NCBI GenBank assembly: GCA_900708905.1
Contig: CAADRB010000052.1
Location: forward strand, 749,742 to 813,741
Source: Hymenolepis diminuta
Lineage: Eukaryota; Platyhelminthes; Cestoda; Cyclophyllidea; Hymenolepididae
Reading direction: 5' to 3'
DNA length: 64,000 bases
Within the stretch, counting starts at the first letter, position 1; every line of letters starts with the position of its first letter. The position numbers and the translations under genes are program-made. Of the stretch, positions 1 to 12,000 are shown piece by piece. The notes under the pieces are model-generated. The model worked only from the letters and a program-made list of their open reading frames with translations, was not told where the DNA came from and searched no databases.

Positions 1-33
1 AGACATTTTCAAGCTTTTTCAATAAAACCCGTG
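1..33 (+). CDS. 3' end of an upstream exon of the IRS-like gene (PTB strand)
   Basis: The window opens inside what is probably an exon ending at GTG|GTAAGT. The frame that stays open and has the right phase (0) for the next exon reads RHFQAFSIKPV. Placed before FPYVRNCASR it gives a hydrophobic strand like the one preceding the receptor-binding strand of IRS/DOK PTB domains. Of the other two frames one has an in-frame TAA. The call depends on a strong donor and phase match only; 11 codons are too few for similarity alone. Confidence 0.45.
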
Positions 34-3000
34 GTAAGTACTAGTTGCTAAGGCTTAAATGTTTGGCTGTTGGTCGGTTTTATTTTGAATTACTCGTTTT
101 GACTCCATTCAACATAGATATGTAATTAATAGTAAACGTTGCCAAGTCCAATTACCGAGATTCTTTGTGAGTTTCTTCTTCTGTTGCTACTTTTCCAAGT
201 GCTTTTTCCTTGATAGCTGATACCACCATCAAAACACAAAATATTTCATCAATTATCATTCATTTGCAAACTTGAAAAAAATCGTAACATACCCCTCTCC
301 ACCCTCCCCCCCCCCTTCTTGTTGATAGTAATCAGACGTGGCATTAAGCATGAGACATTAAAGATTAATCGACAGCTAATGACAAACACTTCTGTGATAT
401 GATTTAATCATTGTGAATTGTCTGTAAGTTGTGCTGCTCTCTGACATAAATAAATCCCTAAATTAGTGTTAATTTATTTAGTCTAACTTATGGAATTCCT
501 ATTATTAATTCAATTTGTGAAATTACTTTGTGATACTATAAATTCTACTGTCAATGGAGTTCTTCCGTTGGACACTGAATCTTTTAATCATTTCTCCTTC
601 TTCATTGCTGGTTAATTAGGCTATTCATATGAAATGTCATAATTCCTAGGAAAAGATAAGGCGTCATTGTGTTGCAGGTCTTCGATCTTCTTCTTACTGG
701 GTCGGAGTAATTTTAGCCAATAGTGTCAGTGTCAGTGAACAATCATAGTTCCACCCTTTATTAGGCTTTTTTATGATGAAATTCAAGTGAAAATCTACAC
801 TGCTATGCCCATTAGCGAAATGACTTTTATAAAATAAATTATTCTCTACATCCTTATTGAAAGAAGTAACACTATAAAAGGGTCTAACTGATGCTTTATT
901 TTAGTTAGAGGAGATGCTGTGCTACCATCGAGAATGAGTGAGGTTGAACAGGATTGACCATTATTGTACTGAGCTAGCATAAAAAAGCGGAATTGAATGT
1001 AGAAGCTTATGATTGCATTATAACAAATGGGCAAAACAACAATATCACTCCGTATGAAAAAGAGATGCAATGAAGAAAATACTTTCGTACGCTAATTGCC
1101 CTCTTATGAATTGATAAGATTATGTAAACGCAAATAAATTAGGTACTTACATTAGAGCGGTAATCTGTTGAAAAAGAAGAGAAAATCTGTCCGTGCTAGT
1201 TACTATTATGAAAATAGTTTTGAAGAATGGCGTAGTAGTAATACTGTGTTGGGTCTTGTCATCAAAAGTACGTTAATAGGTCTCGAACCACAGTTGTCAA
1301 CTGCCTCAACTCATCCTTTTAAACGGTTGAATGAGTAGGGCTAGAAATGAAATGCACTTAGAGAGGTAATTGAACGGCTATTTACCTAAACTTCCCAACT
1401 TACCGACCGGTATTGTTGTTTATAATTACCGGAAGGTTGGATCTCAAAATAAATGCAAAAACAGACTGTATATATATAATTACTCTCTTCCTTTAGGGAA
1501 GGATAAGGGTGGGCGCTATTTACGTGCCTCTGGGCAAAACAAAAACCCATCACGTGAGCTCTGCCCTGTCCATGTCTACGATTCGTGATCCCAAGTTTGT
1601 CGGGAATCTGTATGTTGGCGCTACTGTTTCTTACCTGGCTTAATTTTAAATCAGACAAATAATAATAATGAAATAAATCTATTTATTTATGGACGATATA
1701 ATCAATGATTGTGGACTGCTGTGAGTTTTACTTTGGTAAAATAATTTCTGGGAGAGTCAATTGGTGCGAATGTAGTTCATTACTTGCTGTTTAAGGCTCC
1801 TTACACCGGAGACGCGTTTGGTGAGAATTAGAAAATGGCGTCGTATGCAGAGCTTTTAACAGGAAGACAAATAGGAACACTGGAGAGACTTCAGATATTA
1901 GAGGATTTTCAGTTAACAAGGAATAAATAATTGTATGGTGTGATTCACAAGTTGGGATGCAAACTGGGAAATAGGGAGCGACTTTTTAAAGAAAATCGGA
2001 TGAAAGCTAAAGGCTTCGGCAGAAGAACTTTCTTCGACGGTCCAAATTTGAAATTGAGGAGGTATATGGGTAATTGGCGAGTTGAAGTAGACCATCAATT
2101 TTCTGGTGAGTATTCATAGAAGGTTAACAGAATAGATTTTACTCGTCCACGGGAAACACATCTGGGTTGGATCCATGAGATAGTGTGCTAGCCAATAAAG
2201 TGAATAAAACTATTTTAGAAGCTAGACTAAATTAAGTCTAGAAATTTCCTTACGAAATTAATGACCTTTCTAAGACTAATAGGATACAACAGCCTTTTCC
2301 TTATGGGGATTAAGTAGAATCACTTGTACATTAGTCAACAGGAATTGCATGAAAGAGGGAAAGGAGAAAGGCATAAGATGATGAATTTGGAGGATGACAT
2401 CAGTACTGCGCTGGGGTATCCCAGGATGTGAGAAAGAGGACCTAATGAGGTACGGTAAGGAAATTGATAGATTCCCTGTACTTTGTTCGCTCATGAGCAA
2501 CTGAGAAGTAGGGCAGAGGTATGAGCCAATAGGTGCAAACTACTGATATTCCAAACTTCTATAATCAAATGATGACTTAATCAAAAATCTTTGTTATAGT
2601 TCCCCTACGTGCGAAACTGTGCATCGCGAGACGACGGTCGACTATGCTTTGATGTCGGTCGGGCAGCTCCAACCGGTGAATGCGAACTTATCCTCCAAAT
2701 GCCTAATGCCAAAGAAGCCAAAGCTGCGCACACTCGATGTATCACGTAAGTCCCTCCATTCTTGCCCGATTAATTCGTGTGATATATGGATGTGGTAGGA
2801 TTGTGTAGCGTCATATGACTTGAGATTCAAACTGTAAATGCAGGATGACTGATCCTTCCCCACCTCAGACTCACCAAATCACCAACCCTAATATAGCCAA
2901 AGCTAGAAGATTGGAGAGCAATCGAAGGTGTTTTTTATGCCTATTAAGGTTCTCTCTCCAAGACGAAGATTGGCTTTTTTGTCTAATCATAACAATCCTA

Positions 3001-6000
3001 CAAGGTCAAGAGTTGGCTAACCTATGGGCGTCTGAAACTGAGAATTATCAGCATATCTAAATTGGATTCCATTCTGTTGGGATCGTATATGATCTTTCTT
3101 TCAGCTGCGATAAAGTTGGCCCTTCAAATTAATCAACCGGCCAAATCGCTGGTCATGATTGGTCGATTTCCATCCCTTTGTCCCTTATTGGACTTTACTC
3201 GGCTTCAGTTGCTCTCCAATGAGAAAAAAATTATATTTTAGAATATATTTCACCAAATTTCAGAAATAACATTAAGAGGTCTTCGTTTGATAATTGCCTC
3301 TAATTGTTGATAAGGAGAAAAGTGACGCAAAAAGTAATGAGAGTAATTAATGTAGGATTGTTATTAGGAAATATTCGTTATGGAATGAAATCGGAACAAT
3401 TTGTGAGAGAAAATTTAGGGGCCATTAAAAGTCCAGCACAAAAACTAGATTGTGAAATTTGAGATCCTGTGGTCATGTGCACAGCTTGCCCACTTGCTTA
3501 AATTAGGTTTGCCCACTTTCACGTGTATGTTTTGAACTTTAACCAGCCCAGATAATGCACTAAATTTCTTCCAAATAATTAATCGCTGTCCACTTTTCTT
3601 TGTAAATGCTATAAGCAGTTATTATCTGCATCTTCCCCGCTTTACCGCAGAGTCAAATTCAAAAAATATCCTTACTTTCAGTGTATGACAAAAGGCGGCA
3701 GGACGATATAGGTCTAAAGGCACCCCCTAACGACTTCTGAACTGAGGAAGGGCATTTTGTAACTCCTCTTTCTGAGAAAATCATATTTAATTGCCAATAT
3801 ATCGGTCAAGATCATGTTTGAGGGAATCTCTTAAACTGATAAACCTCTTTGTCCTTTCTGCATTTCGTATATCCTAGACATCTCTCTCCGTTCATGAATT
3901 ATGACAAATAGATCTCTGACCTATAATAGAAACTTGTGCATTAAACTTGATCTTTCGAGCATTGTGGTTTCAACCATCAGAAAATTTCTTGCTTTCTTGA
4001 AGTTTAATTGTTTTTCACAGCTTTCTCTAGCTATTTAGGCAGGAAGTGAGGCTTATCATCAGCTCAAATCTGACGGAATTGTTATTATTAAAAATGATTC
4101 TTATAGATTTATTTACAGTGTCTACCTTAGGAGAAAAAGTTCATCAAATTCTCCTTAATATCTTCTAACGGCCTTGTTATGAAATATTAGTGAAGCTCGA
4201 CGATGTGCAATGAAATTATTTTCTGTCGGGTGATGAAAAAATCTGAGAGACAATGAATGGAACTCAAAATAGTTGTGAAATCACATCTTTTTTTTAACAC
4301 AGTTGCATTATTGAATGAATCATAAAAATGTATGCGGAAGACAAATTGAGGAGGCTATGGGAGTTCCTTTTAGCAATCCTACCTTGCCGAAAGAAGAAAT
4401 TATCCACTTTTTCCTATTTGTTAATAACAGTGCTCCAACGTGAAAATCGAACTGAACTCGAACTCTTATCGTCGCGAACAATAACGTTTCATCTCAATAA
4501 GGGGTCTGAATATTTTCTTTCATTTTTTAAATGAATAGTAGGCATTGGAATTACTAGTAAAGGAGGGAGAAGTATTTCTGCTTTATTGATTTTTCAAATT
4601 TTCCCATCTTTATCACGAATAATTTGGGAAGAAGACCGAGAAGGCATTTTTATCTCATACAAACAGTAAATGTAGTCGAATTCTTTCCTATTATTATAAT
4701 TTCATTGTGCTTTGGGATAGGGTATAATAATACTGCTGATAAAGCTATTTTAGAAGCCAGATCAAGTTGGGCTTCATATCCCTAATTAGTGATATTGATC
4801 CTCCGAGGACTAACAATATACAAGAACCTTTCCGTTAGTGAATTAAGTAGCGTCGCGTATATATTTGGACAGTAGAAAATGAAGGAAAAAGTGTAGGAGG
4901 AGGACAGGAGAGTAAATGCGTCAGTACTAAGCGAGGACAATTCGCATTGTGGGAACAGATGAGTTGAGGTACAATATGATTGTGTACAGAGTTTATGTCC
5001 TTCGTTCTTCGAACTATCATATCGGCAGGTGCGTAGTACACAGAGAGACCGAGCAGGTATTTCAGAATTAACAGGCAACAACCTGAATTCCTGAGTTAAA
5101 AAATTGCGCTTTTGAAAAAATAAATGGTTGCATAATAGAGTGGATTCACATAAATGTTAGAGGAAGTAAAATTGGCTATGGGTAGAATAATTCTCTTAAT
5201 AAAGGGACATGACTTATCATGGAATTAAATCAACTAATCGACAGGATCTGAATACTGTGGACAGGGTTTCACTCAGAAAGCTTGGAATCAGATCGATGAA
5301 TTTGAAAATTTCTATGCAATTGGAATTCGAATAGCTCTGACTTCATTATCTACATCCTCTTGATCCTCCTCCTCCCCCCGTCTCATGTCTTAACGGATTT
5401 GTTTGCTGTTCTCCTTGTCCTGAAGCAGTCCCGTGATTAAATGATAAAAAATTTAGCTATCTCAGCTATCTCTTACTATTATCCTGCAAGATTATATTGT
5501 TTTCTCAATTTCTGGAAACCGGATTCCCCGCTTAGCAAAGATTGTAAAATCCGAATTCAAGAATTTAATGAATCAAGACTCTTTGATACCTTGAATTTAC
5601 TCTCAGCATCTTTTATATCCCCTTCCCTCCGTCACTTAGTGGACATATTTTTAACCGATTTCAGTTGCTTTTCCACAGCGAAAAAGTAAAATTTTTTGCC
5701 TTGATATAGGTTATAATGATAATACTAATAAAATCTCCGGTCCAGACATGGTCCTATTCATGGAACGTTCTCTCCGCCCAACTCTTAATTTCTACACTAG
5801 TCTTTGTTGATCTGCTCGATCACATGAATTCAATAATACTCTAATTGCACTCAACGCATCAGCGGATACAAACACAGAGAGAAATCAAAGCGCAGCACAT
5901 TCCAAAGCAAAGCACGCAGCACAGATAGAAGGCTAGGCCATAAGATGTGGAGCAAAGCCACCAGGAAGAAGTAGGCGCAGTGCCAGCGCAGATTTGCGCG

Positions 6001-9000
6001 CGTGGTTGACCTTGAGTTCTCAAGGTCACGCAAACAAGCGTGCGTGTGTGTCCTCGTAACAAAAAAGCGCTGGTCGTTGTGCCTGCATTGTTGACGTAAT
6101 AATTCAACCACACTAACTCGGGCTGGTTGCACAAATGTTCGCGTCTTTCCTATGTATGTGTGCTTGTAGAATCAGCGTGAGAGTCAGGGGCAAAAAAATG
6201 TAAATAGTGGCGAAGGGAGGGAGGGAGGGAGGGAGAAGGTGATGAGGATTTGACATAGCACGCATCATACCCTTCAACAATGATTTTTGAGATTGAAAAC
6301 TCTGAATTTCTGTAAAATTGGAAGAAGTTTCTTAGGAGAGCATTACATTCACCATACAAGAATTAGGGTGTAGGGAATTTGCACTTTAAGTTCAGTAACT
6401 TTTTATTATTCATTGAACCAGAGCGAGATTTAGAGATAAAAAAATATAATCAGTTGGGATTCGGCCGTACTTGACCACAGATGCTTGACGAGGACAAGAA
6501 CGTAGTTTTAAATCTATTCCGCACATTACTGAATATCAGCCATAACTGAAAGGTGTCTGTGAAAGAGAAATTGTGTGTATCATCGACTCTTTGCAAATGA
6601 ATAGAAGAAGTGAAGGCACTGGCGGATGGATCACCACAAATCCTATGAGTGTCTGCCAACTGGTAAACTCTTTTATCTACTAGATGGCTGCCACAAAAAG
6701 ATGATGACTGCGAAATTCCATGAAAGCCTGTCACTCTAATCACTCGTATGAAGAGTAAGATGATAAATGAAAGGACGAATCTGAAGAAATTCCAATTTAA
6801 AAGAAAAAAGTAGTCGACTTGATGGTGACGAAGTAGGGTTTCCTCGATTCCTTGACTATCACTTCCGCTGCCTAAACACCCCATCTTATTAAAATTTCTC
6901 TTTCTATGGACCACTATATTTGCCGTCACAATGAGCACAAAATGAAGGGGTGATTTTTCCATTTCTTATTAGTAATTGATGAAAAAGTAACTAATTAGAG
7001 TAGAGGGAGGGGGGAAGTGTGAAGAACTGACAACAGTGTGAGATTGACCTCATTTATGTGTAATCTCTGAATCCGTTGAATGTGGAGATTCCGCACGTTC
7101 CATTTTTTCCATTTCAGCGCCAGCTATTTATTATTATTATGATATTTATTTATACTAACAAATTGACTTAATTGTGCACTGACAGTTTGAACTTTTGGAA
7201 CTCGTATTCAACTCATGGATTTATTGATTAGAAAGTTAAAGTCCATATTAGAGGTTTCGGTTTACTGGTTAAATATAATATTATTATTTAATTTTCGTAT
7301 CAAAAGGATAAGTTTATTTCAATACTAACCGTCCCCTTGAATAAACTCTAATGAGTTGCGATATGGTTTAAATGACCTTGACTTGAATTGACCTTCCTAA
7401 TTTGTCACTCAATCAATAAGCAATGAATAAATTGTAGACAAGAATTTACTCAATTATCAAGTTAACAATTCATGAAAATTTGAATTTTTAACCGTAAAAC
7501 AGTGAAAGAACTATTACACGAACCCCAAATCCAAAAATCAAATGAAGATTTTGTTCCTTTGATATTCTGACTTCAATTTCAACATCTTTCCAATTCTCTC
7601 TCCTTTTTGCCTTGTTCAACTTTAGTGCTGCTTAATGTCAGGTGCTTTTCGCCCTATCGTGGATTTTCTGAGTCTTTGAAGATATTCGATTCAATCTCAG
7701 ATTTCAAGGCTAGTGAGTGACACTGGTTTTTTGGAGCGAATGTTTGATATATTCGCATATTTTTCGTCTCCTCCAGTTCAGCTTCGTCCGATTGCAGAAG
7801 AAGGTGTATATGGAAATCCACTCATTTTACAAGATCAGTTGGTGGAAGTATCACTCCATCTTTAGTGTTACATAGAGCTGTTAGTTGATATAAGCTCTCC
7901 CGGGATTTCATTTTCGAATGGCAAGGAAAGGAAGATAGTAGTAACTTGCGCGATTTTAACATAACACAGCCCATGCTATGTGCCATTCAAAAGTGAACTG
8001 GATGACGAATCGTGATCTGAGTAATCTGAGGGTCATCGTTATATGCTGGGATATACTGATGCAAATTTGTCAAACTTTTGAATTTCAAATTACTTTGAGT
8101 CACCTATTGGAAAGCTTTCCTGCTAGAATGCTCCTTTTATATCTGTTGAGTTAATTTTTTTACAATTCCATCTATAATTTTATATGTAGATTGAGGAAGT
8201 CATTAAAGTTGCGTAGATTTCATGCTCGTTTATACTTTATTTATTACTTTTGTTAATATATTTTTTATCATAGGAGAAACACATAAAAATAAGAAAAAAA
8301 AACAAAGCTTAATATCAGGTTTAATTTGAGTGATAATTTCCAACTCCAATTTGCATTTAGTTTGGATTTCAAAAATGACAATCGATTGCTCTCGATTCCT
8401 TGTCCGTTTTCCGATCAGTGTTGATATCTTACTGATTCCTTAACCACCAGTAGCTTTGCTGTAAGAAGACGGACTTCACTATGCTATAACCTTCCCATGA
8501 CTAGTCATGATGGATAATTGTAACGATTCAGGAGAGAACAGAAAATGGAAGGGATTCTCAAGACGTATAGTGTTACTCTGAGTTGAGTTGAATTTCTAGG
8601 GCTCTTTTATATCTCTCATTATTAAGTTCATTTGATCTACATAACGACCAGTTATCAATCGTATTACAAACATGTAGAATTTTGAATATTGCAGTTGTCA
8701 AATGGAGAAGAAGGTAAACTATGAAGATTTTGTTCTTGAATAATAAAGCTGTCCCAGGAGTCCGGGTAATAAGTTGCGCCGCTTTTTCTTTGATATTTTT
8801 GAGATGCTTGAGGAGGTCATTTCAAATTGAAGATTTGTCTTCAGGACAAATAGGCGTGGAAGGAGAGACGTTTACATAGATTTTCATGAACATAGTAGTT
8901 CCATGTTCACTTCTTTCACAATCCAACTCTAATTTGTTTGTTCGCTACAACAAGAGGATGGGGGGAAGAGGGATAAGACAGTGTCGAGTTGAGTTTACTG

Positions 9001-12000
9001 GGGGAAGACGCGAATCACGGAAAGTAGGGAGAGTGGGTGAATAACGGATAAAAAGTGTATTTGCAAGAGAATATATATGTATGGTTCAGTCAGGACCTGA
9101 CAGGGTGTTCATCTTTGCATTCTGAGCAGGTGATCACAATGACAGTAGGGAGCCACGTGTGTTCTCGACAGGGGATCACAACAAGTAGGACAGTAGAATT
9201 CTCCCGAACCATGTGCTTGTTCTTGCTCGGAGACCACGATCGATGATCAGGTACTGTACGAAACCAAGGAGTCTATGGCCACATGTTGGATAGAAATTAA
9301 TTTGATAAAAATTTACTCTATTTGGCCACTACAGCTTCAACATTATGGCTCCATGTTGCGGTGTAGATTTCATGTTCCATACCTATGTAGAACAAATAGT
9401 GTAGTTTCTCCCACTTGATTATTAATCAGTGGCAGATTTTGCGGTAGAATAAAATTATACTCCAACTTTATTCGTTGCTTTAGTTTTCTCCCTGTTTCAA
9501 TTTTTAGGCTGATGCGGCAATGCACCACCTGGCTCAAATTGGGTCGAGACGGACCGAGTTCACGACGAAAGACGCTTCCTAATTTTGGGTAGGCATTTTA
9601 ACATGCTTCTATCTGCTTGTATTTTGGTAGTCAATTTGAATGCGCTTACTACTTTTCTTAGCAGCAGTTTGTAAATTTTACTCTTTCCTCATAGTCTTAT
9701 ACTTCTAGATACTTAACTCTAATCGTCGGTCGGTTAATCTCTCTTAACCCATTTCGCTTCTCGAACTTTGAAAAGGCATAAATATCGAATGGAAAAAAGT
9801 TTTGGATGTCTAAGGCTTTTCTCAAATATTTATATTTCACTCTCCTATATTCATGGACAAAAAGTTGCGTTAGATCTCACCAAACCCTCGGAAAAATTAC
9901 CCTTGTCCACACAAATTCGATTTAGACGAAAAATACACATGCTAGAGCCAAGAGGCTCTACTGAGTAGCAATCAGAATACATCTGGTTTTAAATTGTAGA
10001 TACCAAATTTTAAGTCTCTACTGCATTGATCTGGTTAATCGTGGGTAAGTTAAGGCAGAAAGGAGTAGACGCTATTAATAGTTGTGGTACTTCTAAACTC
10101 CCCCCCCCCCCTTTAAGAGACCAACGTTGGTTGGTCTTTCAGAGCTTTTAGGGTAAAAATACGTCATTCGCGTTGTTAATACATGCTAATGAGTCAACCA
10201 CTGATCATGGACTTAGAGGTCTAGACATGACCTCGTACTGACCTTACACGCATAAGGCCGATCCACTTTTAAATCCTAGGCCTCATCAATAAACACAGAT
10301 GTGACCACAATCTGCGTAGTTGATTTTCTAGGGGGTGGCGGGGAGGGACGTGAAACGCGTAGGGATCCTTGATTTGAGGAGGCTCTCGGCTGCCAGTGCA
10401 GTTTAAAAATGTGCGCAGGATGATTCACCGAAAACGGCAGAATAACATAATGTTAAAGAGGAGCATTTTCATTCAGTTTGAGACTTCCATTCAGAATAGC
10501 TGTTGAGCTTAATGAACTGTGAAAACAGGCTAGATCAGCCATACATTTTCCGAAGATTCGGTGATGACATTGAGGGTTTACATCTATTGCTTCTTTCTTT
10601 AGGTAAGAATCTAGAAGGTGGTCTTTTTAGAACGGAATGTTTTCCAGATATCTTATTAGATCTACTACCCGAACGATAATGGGCTCTGGTTGCTTAAAGA
10701 AACTTTATGTCGAATGCATCAAACTATGCAGCCTTTATTCTAAATTGTTTACCATTGGACGTGTATGATCTTTCGTGAGATAGGGGTTCTTTCGATTTCA
10801 CAACTCTTCTACGAAGTGCGAAATGATAAAGAAGAGACTTCGTCAGTGAAAAAAAATGCTTTCATGGGAATATGACTTCTGGAAGGGATCATATTTAATG
10901 TAGAAAAATTATAGTCAAATCACTCATTATAATTTAAAACCATGCATTTCCTTTTGTCTGAATCGTATCTATGACGATTTTTGATGTAAAATTTCAGAAA
11001 AAAGACTACTGGAGTGAATTTGGCGGGTCCTCCGTTGCCCCAAGTTCCTGGTACTGCATCAGCACCAGTTTCTGCGTCAGCAGCACCAGGAACAGCAGCC
11101 GTAGCAACACCTCCAATGTCCGAGCAACAGTCACCCCACACCTGCGACTCGCCTTCCACTTCAGATCATCGATTATCTTTCACCGCTGTCGCAGCCTCCA
11201 ACCACCTACCAATTCTTCCTGAGTCCTCCGTGGTTCCATTTCCACCCCCACCAGCTCCTCCCCTTATACCCCCTCTGCCCGATCTCACCACTCTTGCCCT
11301 CTCATCCCACTCCGCCTCCCATCTCATTGGACGGCGCTTTCATCCCCACTTCTCTTCTTCGCTCTCGAAGAAAAGTCACTCCTTTCCCTCCCGATTCTCC
11401 ACTGAACCCATTCCTGAAGTTGTCGTGTTGGAGGAGGAGATGGCAGCTAGTGGGCAAAGTGAATCCGCTTATCAGTAAGTTCTAAGCTAGCATGGTTTTT
11501 CTAATTCATATGTCCTGACACTAATGACAACGTTAGGGTCATTAGTTTTTTTCGTATTACCAAAGAGAAATGAGGGTTAAGAGAAAGAGTGAAGAGTGCA
11601 GCTAAAGAGCGAGGGGAGTGAGTGCGTGAGTCCATCTTTTGCAATGTTTCATGAAACAGGTTTGAGAGGGCTACCACAGGCAAAATAGACGAGACACCAC
11701 GAGACAGAGGCGAATAAAAGTCGATAGTCGATATCCTGTATCTGTGCTCTGGGGTGAATTCTAGTGAGGATTGAGCTCGGTTCACGCAGGCATTCGAATG
11801 TAAAACAATTTCGTATAATAACTATTTCAGTTTACACGCTTTTGTTTCAAAGTAATTGAGGAAATAATCCTTTCGCTCATTTAATTAAAATTCTTGAGAA
11901 TGTGCATATTTTTAGCTATTATAACGTTAACTGTTTCTAGAATGACATTGTTTGCAATATTTAATGGCGGTGAATCCTTTACCCGTGGTACAGTTTCTAA

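Larger units (their letters stand above)
2746..10997 (+). other. intron 2 of the IRS-like gene (8.25 kb)
   Basis: This is the largest intron, from GTAAGT at 2746 to ATTTCAG at 10997. It separates the PTB exon from the proline-rich exon. The junction keeps frame (AC + A = Thr60), so no extra exon is required, though a skipped or alternative exon with phase 2 at both ends cannot be excluded. Contents noted separately: family F fragments (5.45-5.69 and 7.5-7.62 kb), a CpG-rich patch (5.86-6.14 kb), a GGGA tract (6215-6235), a 170-codon antisense ORF (6450-6962), a minisatellite (9.12-9.24 kb), a C tract (10100-10111) and a hairpin (10116-10139). Confidence 0.7.

Noticed and set aside
1931..2119. 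62-codon frame with basic peptide ending at a GTGAGT donor, once considered an earlier PTB exon
   Set aside because: No clear acceptor, peptide does not fit the PTB strand order, and the piece at 1-33 joins the PTB exon in phase without it.
6450..6962. Resemblance of an internal MGCLGSGS to G-protein alpha N-termini
   Set aside because: No P-loop, switch or other G-alpha motif follows; the match is a few residues only. Kept only as an unexplained ORF.
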